Below are positions 58,294-64,000 of a stretch of DNA of 64,000 nucleotides, in pieces. A program made the position numbers and the translations under genes. Each line of letters starts with the position of its first letter. Position 1 is the first letter of the stretch. A model generated the notes under the pieces. The model saw nothing but the letters and a program-made list of their open reading frames with translations, was not told the DNA's origin and ran no database searches. Source of the DNA: Rhizobium mongolense USDA 1844 (GTDB taxonomy: Bacteria; Pseudomonadota; Alphaproteobacteria; Rhizobiales; Rhizobiaceae); contig NZ_ATTQ01000017.1 in the NCBI RefSeq assembly GCF_000419765.1, positions 62,001 to 126,000 of the forward strand, in the 5' to 3' direction.

Positions 58294-59196
58294 ATGAAGA
58301 GGATACTGATGAGCGTCAAGGACGGCCGCGGTTTCGATATCGTGCTTGTCGCCTTTCCGCTCGGCTTTCTGTTCCTGATGGCGGGTCTGCCGCTCATCTA
58401 CAATGTTGTGATGAGCTTCCAGGAGGTTGACATGTTCAGCCTCGGGACCTTCTCGCGCCCCTTCGTCGGCTTCAAGAATTACACGGATCTCTTTGCGCAG
58501 CCCGAGACGCTGGGGATCTTTTACAACACGCTGATCTTCGTCACCGGCTCGATCGCAGGTCAGTTCCTGATCGGTTTCGGGCTTGCGTTGTTCTTCTGGG
58601 TGAACTTTCCCGGCGCGTCGTGGCTGCGCGGTCTCTTCCTCGTGTCCTGGGTCATGCCGGGCCTCGTTGTCGGTGCCATCTGGAACTGGATTTTGTCAGG
58701 CGACTTCGGCGTGCTCAATTTCATCCTGCGAGAAAGCGGCATCATCTCGGGAAACATCTTCTGGCGTTCCGACCCGCACTATTCGCTTTTTGCCGTCATT
58801 ATTGCCAATATCTGGCTCGGCACTTCCTTCAACATGATTCTTTTATCCGTCGGCCTTTCGGCCATCCCCGGCGATCTCTATGAGGCTGCAGAACTTGATG
58901 GTGCGAATGCCTGGCAGCGCTTCTGGACCATCACTCTGCCGATGATGCGCTCGACGATCGGCGCCATCATCGCCCTTGGCCTGATTTTCACGCTGCAACA
59001 GTTCGACCTCTTTGCCGCGATCACCTCTGGCGGGCCGAACAATTCCTCAAATGTAACGCAATACTGGGCCTGGGACTTGTCTTTCCGCCAATATGATTTC
59101 GCCAAGGGTGCCACGATCTCCGTCATCATGATCGTCTTCGTCATGATCGCCTCGATCGTCTATGTCCGCTCGACACGCCATGAGGTGCGCGGATGA
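58294..59196 (+). CDS. Sugar ABC transporter permease, first subunit
   Basis: Inner-membrane permease of 300 residues with six predicted helices (first about residues 14-34, FDIVLVAFPLGFLFLMAGLP). The EAA loop EAAELDGANAWQRFWTITLP near residue 205 contacts the ATPase. MalF-like family. The ATG at 58294 follows CGGAGG, chosen over an earlier in-frame start that would cross the REP-like hairpin. It overlaps the second permease gene by four bases. Confidence 0.92.
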   Translation: MKRILMSVKDGRGFDIVLVAFPLGFLFLMAGLPLIYNVVMSFQEVDMFSLGTFSRPFVGFKNYTDLFAQPETLGIFYNTLIFVTGSIAGQFLIGFGLALFFWVNFPGASWLRGLFLVSWVMPGLVVGAIWNWILSGDFGVLNFILRESGIISGNIFWRSDPHYSLFAVIIANIWLGTSFNMILLSVGLSAIPGDLYEAAELDGANAWQRFWTITLPMMRSTIGAIIALGLIFTLQQFDLFAAITSGGPNNSSNVTQYWAWDLSFRQYDFAKGATISVIMIVFVMIASIVYVRSTRHEVRG

Positions 59197-60020
59197 GCGA
59201 TACAAACCGCAACCGACTGATGTTCGCGATCGCCATCGCCATGGCGGCGATCTATCTCTTTCCGCTCTACTGGATGTACATCACGGCGCTGAAAAGCGGC
59301 TCGGAGATGTTCGCCACGCCGCCGAGCTTCTGGCCGTCTTCTCCGCAATGGAGCACCTATGCCTATGTCTGGGAGAGCCGGAACATGGGCCGCTATCTCT
59401 GGAATTCGCTGGTGATTGCACTCGGTTCGGTGGCGCTCATCACCATTCTCGGCGTTGGCTGCGCCTACGTGCTGGCGCGTTATCGCAGCATCTGGGTGGA
59501 TATCGGCCTGTTCCTGATCCTCATGCTGCAGGTTCTTCCGGCCTCCCTGATGGTTACACCGATCTTCGTCGGTTTCTCGCAGCTCGGCATGCTCAACTAT
59601 CCGCGCCTTGCCGTTATCATCGCCATTGCAGCAAAAAGCATGCCCTTCTTCGTCGTCCTCGTCCGCGCCACCTTCATGGCCGTGCCGCAGGAACTCGAAG
59701 AGGCCGCTCTTGTCGACGGCAATTCCCGCATCGGCGCCTTCTTCAACATCGTCCTGCCGCTGGCGCGCAACGGCATCCTCGTTAGCGCGATCCTCATCTT
59801 CATGCAGGCCTTCGGCGAATTCGTCTATGCGAAATCGATGATCCAGGCAGCCGAGCTTCAGCCGGCGAGTGTCGGTCTCAATTCCTTCATGGGACCAAAC
59901 ACCAACGAGTGGAACAACATCATGGCCTACGCCACGATGTATGTAACGCCGATCCTCGCCATTTTCGTTCTCTTGCAGCGCCGCATCGTATCCGGCCTCA
60001 CCTCGGGAGCCCTCAAATGA
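59193..60020 (+). CDS. Sugar ABC transporter permease, second subunit
   Basis: Inner-membrane permease of 275 residues, MalG-like, with six predicted helices (first LMFAIAIAMAAIYLFPLYWM). The EAA loop EEAALVDGNSRIGAFFNIVL lies near residue 168. Its ATGA overlap with the first permease and with the ATPase gene downstream indicates coupled translation. Forms the channel with the preceding permease. Confidence 0.92.
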   Translation: MSDTNRNRLMFAIAIAMAAIYLFPLYWMYITALKSGSEMFATPPSFWPSSPQWSTYAYVWESRNMGRYLWNSLVIALGSVALITILGVGCAYVLARYRSIWVDIGLFLILMLQVLPASLMVTPIFVGFSQLGMLNYPRLAVIIAIAAKSMPFFVVLVRATFMAVPQELEEAALVDGNSRIGAFFNIVLPLARNGILVSAILIFMQAFGEFVYAKSMIQAAELQPASVGLNSFMGPNTNEWNNIMAYATMYVTPILAIFVLLQRRIVSGLTSGALK

Positions 60021-61087
60021 CCACTCAGATCGAGCTTGCCGGCGTCAACAAGCATTACGGCGCCTTCCACGCTCTCAAGAACATCAACCTGTCGATTGCC
60101 AAGGGGACGTTCGTGGCGCTCGTCGGCCCTTCCGGCTGCGGCAAGTCCACGCTTCTGCGGTCTCTCGCGGGCCTTGAAAGCATCTCTGAGGGCGATCTTA
60201 AGATCGCTGGGGAGCTGATGAACAACGTGCCGCCGCGCAAGCGCGACGTGGCAATGGTCTTCCAGTCCTACGCGCTTTATCCGCATATGACCGTCGAGCA
60301 GAATCTCACATATAGTCTGCGCATCCGCGGTGTCGCCAAAGCCGAGGCCAAGAAAGCCGCCGAGGAAGTCGCTGCCACTACCGGCCTGTCGCATCTCCTG
60401 AAACGCTATCCGCGCGAACTTTCAGGCGGCCAGCGCCAGCGCGTCGCCATGAGCCGCGCCATCATCCGTCATCCGAAGGCATTCCTCTTTGACGAACCGC
60501 TTTCCAATCTGGATGCGGCGCTGCGCGTCCATATGCGCAAGGAAATCCGTGCGTTGCACGACCGGCTTCATGCGACTTCCGTTTACGTTACCCACGACCA
60601 GATCGAGGCGATGACCATGGCCGATCACGTCGTCGTCATGCGCGAGGGCGTCATCGAGCAGCAGGGAAGGCCGCTTGATCTCTACGACACGCCTGCCAAC
60701 AAATTCGTCGCCGGCTTCATCGGCTCGCCCGCAATGAACTTCATCCCGGCGATCGTCGGCGCAGATGGCGCAAGCCTGACGCTCGACCTCGGCCCGATGA
60801 AGCACCAGTTGACGATTTCCAGCAAACTAGAACCCGGCCGCAAAGTGACCGCCGGCATTCGCCCCGAGCATATCGGCATCACCGGCCAAGGGCAGGGCAC
60901 CTTCGACGTTCCGGTCGCTGTCGTGGAAACCACGGGTTCTTCGACCTTCATCACCGCGGCGACCGGACCTGAACTTACCATTGTCGAAACCGGTCGCGGA
61001 AATGCACGGGCAGGAGATACTATCGGCGTGATTGTCGATCCGCAGAAGCTTCACCTCTTCGATGAGACAAGCGGCGTCAGGATCTGA
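60017..61087 (+). CDS. Sugar ABC transporter ATP-binding protein (UgpC/MalK type)
   Basis: Cytoplasmic ATPase of 356 residues. Walker A is GPSGCGKST near residue 37, the signature LSGGQRQRVAMSRAI near 135, Walker B FLFDEPLSNLDA near 155, and the switch histidine in YVTHDQIEAM near 193. The C-terminal regulatory TOBE-type domain (about 240-356) is typical of MalK/UgpC. The ATG at 60017 overlaps the permease stop. It ends at a terminator hairpin. One such ATPase can serve several CUT1 importers. Confidence 0.94.
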   Translation: MTTQIELAGVNKHYGAFHALKNINLSIAKGTFVALVGPSGCGKSTLLRSLAGLESISEGDLKIAGELMNNVPPRKRDVAMVFQSYALYPHMTVEQNLTYSLRIRGVAKAEAKKAAEEVAATTGLSHLLKRYPRELSGGQRQRVAMSRAIIRHPKAFLFDEPLSNLDAALRVHMRKEIRALHDRLHATSVYVTHDQIEAMTMADHVVVMREGVIEQQGRPLDLYDTPANKFVAGFIGSPAMNFIPAIVGADGASLTLDLGPMKHQLTISSKLEPGRKVTAGIRPEHIGITGQGQGTFDVPVAVVETTGSSTFITAATGPELTIVETGRGNARAGDTIGVIVDPQKLHLFDETSGVRI

Positions 61088-61097
61088 CGCCGCCTTT
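61071..61097 (+). terminator. Terminator at the end of the sugar operon
   Basis: Ten-base arms GCGGCGTCAG and CTGACGCCGC with a three-base loop, then CTTTC, overlap the last codons and stop of the ATPase gene. The tail is short, so moderate confidence. Confidence 0.55.
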
Positions 61098-61103
61098 CAA
61101 GGT

Positions 61104-62135
61104 TCAGCGTCCGCCTTCTATCTTGCGGTGGCGCTGGTTGATGCCATGCTCACCATAGGGATATTGCCCGGGCGTCGGCGCGCTGACCTCGTTAAGCCTG
61201 GTGGTCTCCTCAAGTGAAAGCGCAAGGCTGGCGGCATTGAGGTTGTCGGCGAGCTGCTCAGGATTTCGCGCGCCGAGGATGACGGAGGTCACTGCCGGGC
61301 GTGCCGCCGTCCAGGCAAGAGCCACCTGCGCCATGCTGACGCCGTGGGCTCTCGCAATCTCCTCGACCACCCCAATAACTGCCCAGGTGCGCTCCTGCGC
61401 ATTGCGGGCTTCGAAGGCTTCGCCGCCGCGGGTTGGATTTTCGCCAAGACGGGTTGCGCCGGTCGGCATCTGATCACGCTTGTACTTGCCAGTCAGCCAG
61501 CCGCCGCCAAGCGGTGACCAAGGAAGCAACCCCAGGCCGGCATCCTGGCAGGCGGCGACGATTTCAAGCTCGATATCGCGCATCAGCAAATTGTATTGCG
61601 GCTGCAGCGTGACCGGCCGTGTGTAGCCGCGCGCCTTGGCAATTTCGGAAGCCTTGGCAATGTGCCAGGCGACATAGTTGGAAAAACCGTAGTAGCCGAT
61701 CTTGCCCGCTGAAACGGCGTCATCGAGAAAGCGCAGGGTCTCCTCGATCGGCGTCAGCGCGTCCCAAGCATGCATCTGGTAAAGATCGATATGCTCGATG
61801 CCCAAGCGACGAAGCGAATCGTTGAGCGCCTGGTTAAGATGTCTGCGTGAGAGACCGATATCGTTCGGACCCGGACCCATCGGGAAGCGGCCTTTGGTCG
61901 CGATCACGGCCTGCTTTGCCTCGGTCGGCCGCGTCTTCAGCCAGCGGCCGATGATCTCTTCGGACTTCCCAGCGCTATAAACGTCGGCGGTATCGATGAA
62001 ATTGCCGCCCCAGGCGAAATAATCGTCGAGCAGCTTGAAAGAGGCGGCCTCGTCCGCCTCCGCACCAAAGGTCATCGTGCCGAGACAATAGGCGCTCACG
62101 ATAGTGCCGCTTTGGCCGAGTTTGCGATAATCCAT
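61104..62135 (-). CDS. Aldo/keto reductase
   Basis: NADPH-dependent oxidoreductase of 343 residues, (beta/alpha)8 barrel. The catalytic tetrad is visible: Asp and Tyr in FIDTADVYSAGKSEEIIG (near residue 46), Lys in VIATKGRFPMG (near 75) and His in IDLYQMHAWD (near 118). The sequence is of the YajO/general-stress-69 type. The ATG at 62135 follows AGGAGGTTAAC, an excellent ribosome site. It is divergent from a LysR gene and convergent with the sugar operon. Substrate is not determined; a sugar-related role is only suggested by context. Confidence 0.92.
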   Translation of the reverse strand: MDYRKLGQSGTIVSAYCLGTMTFGAEADEAASFKLLDDYFAWGGNFIDTADVYSAGKSEEIIGRWLKTRPTEAKQAVIATKGRFPMGPGPNDIGLSRRHLNQALNDSLRRLGIEHIDLYQMHAWDALTPIEETLRFLDDAVSAGKIGYYGFSNYVAWHIAKASEIAKARGYTRPVTLQPQYNLLMRDIELEIVAACQDAGLGLLPWSPLGGGWLTGKYKRDQMPTGATRLGENPTRGGEAFEARNAQERTWAVIGVVEEIARAHGVSMAQVALAWTAARPAVTSVILGARNPEQLADNLNAASLALSLEETTRLNEVSAPTPGQYPYGEHGINQRHRKIEGGR

Positions 62136-62406
62136 GTTAACCTCCTGATACATCAAAGCCGCGACACCAAGGGCGGCCACTGTCTCGCATCATCGGCACT
62201 GATGGCCGCCGTGCTGCAGCCAACGCTTCTTTTCTTGCGCAGCTGTCGGAAAGGACAGCGTCGAGAAGACCGTCATGAACGAATAGGTTGATCACGTGAG
62301 GTAGAAGCAATGCCGAAACGCCGCGAGAGAATGCGTCAGGCGCTTCCATCTTTCAAACGGAAGATTTAGATGAGATTGATCAATATGTGTGAAAAATGAG
62401 GCTCCA

Positions 62407-63297
62407 GTGGAACTACGCCAGCTCCAGTATTTTGTTGCTGCGGCAAAAGCCGAGCATTTCACGAAAGCCGCGCAGCGGTTGAACATTGTTCAGTCCGCTC
62501 TTTCGAGTTCGGTCCGGGCGTTGGAACAAGAGCTGAATGCGCAGCTTTTCGTCCGCACAACTCGAAAGGTGCGGCTGACGGCCGCCGGCAGGGCGCTGCT
62601 CGAAAAGGCGGAGATTGTCCTTGAGGCAGCGAAGGACGCACGGGAAGCGGTAAGCGCTGTTGCCCAGGCGAAATCGGGCAAGTTGAACCTCGGAACCGTT
62701 CAGGGACTGCCGGCATTTGTCGATCTGCCGTTTCTACTTGCCCGTTTTCATAAGCGTCATCCGCATATCGACGTGCGGCTGATACAGGGCGGGGCGGCCC
62801 ATCTCCTGGAGAAGGTCAGAAACGGCAAACTCGACCTTGCATTCCTGCCCATGTTTGATCCGCCGTCCGACATCGCAACCATCACCATCGCCTGCGAAGA
62901 ACTGGTCGTCGTCTGCAACAAGGCGCATTCACTTGCCTCAAGCCAGGTTGTTTCGCTTGATGAAATTGCAGCTCATGCCTTTGTCGAATTCGAGCAGGAT
63001 TTAGGTACGCGCAAAATCATCGATGATCTGTTTTTGACGGCGAATATTGATCGCAAGATCGCATTTGAGGTGAGCGATCTCGGCACGTTGATGGAACTCG
63101 TCGGACACGGGCTCGGCATCGCCCTCGTGCCGGAATCGGTCGCCCGCAGCCGGGCACAGATATTGAGTGTTTGCCGTCTGAAAGAAGCAGATGCATGCTG
63201 GGAAGTTGTATTGGCTTCATCGGCAACATCGGGCGACGCTCTGCCGAGACGCTTCGAGGAGATCATCGGAAGTGATGCCGCCGGCATCGAAGTTTGA
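62407..63297 (+). CDS. LysR family transcriptional regulator
   Basis: A 296-residue LysR-type regulator. The N-terminal winged helix (ELRQLQYFVAAAKAEHFTKA, residues 2-21, then AQRLNIVQSALSSSVRALEQ) is canonical, followed by the substrate-binding domain. I take the GTG at 62407 with GAGG five bases upstream; the in-frame GTG at 62389 adds six residues but lacks a good site. It is divergent from the aldo/keto reductase gene, with ATTGATCAAT at 62375-62384 upstream of it, and probably regulates that gene. Confidence 0.9.
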   Translation: MELRQLQYFVAAAKAEHFTKAAQRLNIVQSALSSSVRALEQELNAQLFVRTTRKVRLTAAGRALLEKAEIVLEAAKDAREAVSAVAQAKSGKLNLGTVQGLPAFVDLPFLLARFHKRHPHIDVRLIQGGAAHLLEKVRNGKLDLAFLPMFDPPSDIATITIACEELVVVCNKAHSLASSQVVSLDEIAAHAFVEFEQDLGTRKIIDDLFLTANIDRKIAFEVSDLGTLMELVGHGLGIALVPESVARSRAQILSVCRLKEADACWEVVLASSATSGDALPRRFEEIIGSDAAGIEV

Positions 63298-63395
63298 CCC
63301 GCGCCGAGTGGTGCGTGAATTGGGATACTGTTGAGGCTGGGCGGCCTATGATCGTCTATCGTCATCATGGCCGGACGTGAGCGAGAGGGATGAAC

Positions 63396-63596
63396 ATGAG
63401 ACGGAAATTCGGTTATGCGTTCGGGGCGAGTTTGATCCTGCTCGGATTGCTCTGGATCGGACAAGGCAGCGGGTTCTTCCCGTATCCTTCCTCGAGTTTC
63501 ATGATCAATCAAAGTGTCTGGATTCTATGGGGTGTCATAGTCCTGGGGATCGGCGGCATAGCTGTCTTCATCACCCATAAACTGCGCGGGAACTGA
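63396..63596 (+). CDS. Small two-helix membrane protein
   Basis: A 66-residue protein with two hydrophobic stretches (YAFGASLILLGLLWIGQGSG and WILWGVIVLGIGGIAVFITH) and a positively charged start (MRRKF). The ATG at 63396 is chosen because GAGGG lies six bases upstream; the in-frame ATG at 63390 abuts that site. Inner membrane; function unknown. It stands alone. Confidence 0.6.
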   Translation: MRRKFGYAFGASLILLGLLWIGQGSGFFPYPSSSFMINQSVWILWGVIVLGIGGIAVFITHKLRGN

Positions 63597-63861
63597 CAGG
63601 CTTGCAGGTCAAAACGGCCAACAGAAAGGTCCCAAGCTTACAGAAAACCGACCTTCCGTGTTGAAACGCATGCAGGTGCCTATCACCGGTCACGAAGCAG
63701 CCTCCCTGTTATATCAATGACTTCCGATCTCTTACCTAAAGTGTCGGTTGAATGACAGGAACGTTTGCAGGTTTTGACCATGCTTCGAGCTGCTGCGGTT
63801 TCGTTTCAAAGTAGTCGTCGAAAAATCCGGACACAGTTCTCATTTCGGCGCCTGGGGTTGC

Positions 63862-64000
63862 CTATTCAGCGACAATGTTGCCCTGATAGTCGAGGGCGAT
63901 CGAAACAGCCTTGCCGTCCTTCATCCCCGAGGCCATCCAGACGCCTTTGTCGTTGAGCTTTAGGTCTTTAACCTCCGCGTAGCCTGCATTTTCGATGCGA
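63862..64000 (-). CDS. PepSY-like domain protein, C-terminal end only
   Basis: The minus strand reads IENAGYAEVKDLKLNDKGVW then MASGMKDGKAVSIALDYQGN and IVAE before the stop at 63862. The GY..V..L..DDKGVW.A.A.KDGK.V.V.LD..G..V pattern matches PepSY-type domains of small secreted rhizobial proteins. The start lies beyond the right edge, so only 46 codons are seen. The family call is from motif memory. Confidence 0.65.
   Translation of the reverse strand, partial: RIENAGYAEVKDLKLNDKGVWMASGMKDGKAVSIALDYQGNIVAE

Noticed and set aside
1..64000. tRNA, rRNA, CRISPR arrays, insertion sequences or prophage
   Set aside because: No cloverleaf, ribosomal, repeat-spacer, transposase or phage-structural signal was noticed on reading the window by eye; a proper scan could not be run.

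Overview
The window is GC-rich, densely coded alphaproteobacterial DNA of Rhizobium type (Rhizobium, Sinorhizobium or Agrobacterium relatives). The evidence is the aerobic cobalamin set in the cobFGHIJ-(K)-LM layout, a HutF-type histidine pathway, a DUF1612 helix-turn-helix protein typical of Rhizobium, EcfG-like promoter motifs, a PbpC/alpha-2-macroglobulin pair and many sugar ABC transporters with LacI regulators. I cannot tell from the sequence whether this is chromosome or a large plasmid/chromid. No tRNA, rRNA, CRISPR array, prophage or intact insertion sequence was seen.

Layout. 1-3265: end of a sugar ABC transporter (ATPase cut by the window edge, binding protein) with a divergent LacI regulator. 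3.6-8.5 kb: small membrane proteins, a HAD phosphatase, polyphosphate kinase 2, a nonsense-interrupted secreted protein and a beta-helix carbonic-anhydrase-like protein. 8.7-16.2 kb: L-fuconate-type sugar acid catabolism (SDR dehydrogenase, L-fuconate dehydratase, lactonase, DapA-type lyase), mixed with a Tim44-domain protein, YbaK, a TerC transporter and a PIN-toxin fragment. 16.8-23.9 kb: eight cobalamin (corrin ring) genes, with cobK reversed inside the cluster. 24.2-31.5 kb: histidine utilisation, with hutIHUD facing left, hutF-hutC facing right and a perfect HutC palindrome between them.

31.5-35.5 kb: DUF1612 protein, BAX-inhibitor-like membrane protein, an ECF sigma/anti-sigma pair whose promoter may give a leaderless transcript, and a frameshifted vapBC toxin-antitoxin remnant. 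35.5-38.5 kb: CueR and the copper ATPase CopA with a textbook MerR-type operator. 38.5-48.6 kb: treY, pbpC and a giant alpha-2-macroglobulin in one leftward unit. 48.8-52.5 kb: a receiver-only response regulator behind an exact EcfG-type promoter, a TetR/MFS efflux pair and a LacI regulator. 53.5-61.1 kb: a LacI-controlled sugar operon (oxidoreductase, isomerase, binding protein, two permeases, ATPase) with twin operators on a sigma-70 promoter and a REP-like hairpin after the binding-protein gene. 61.1-64 kb: aldo/keto reductase, LysR regulator, a small membrane protein and the end of a PepSY-like protein.

Most genes are well-known families. The least ordinary signals are the decayed toxin-antitoxin loci, the in-frame stop in a secreted-protein gene, the stress-sigma promoter motif, the leaderless sigma promoter, and the cobK inversion in which two start codons share bases. 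I saw no clear sign of an entirely undescribed system. All calls come from reading the sequence; no database search was run.
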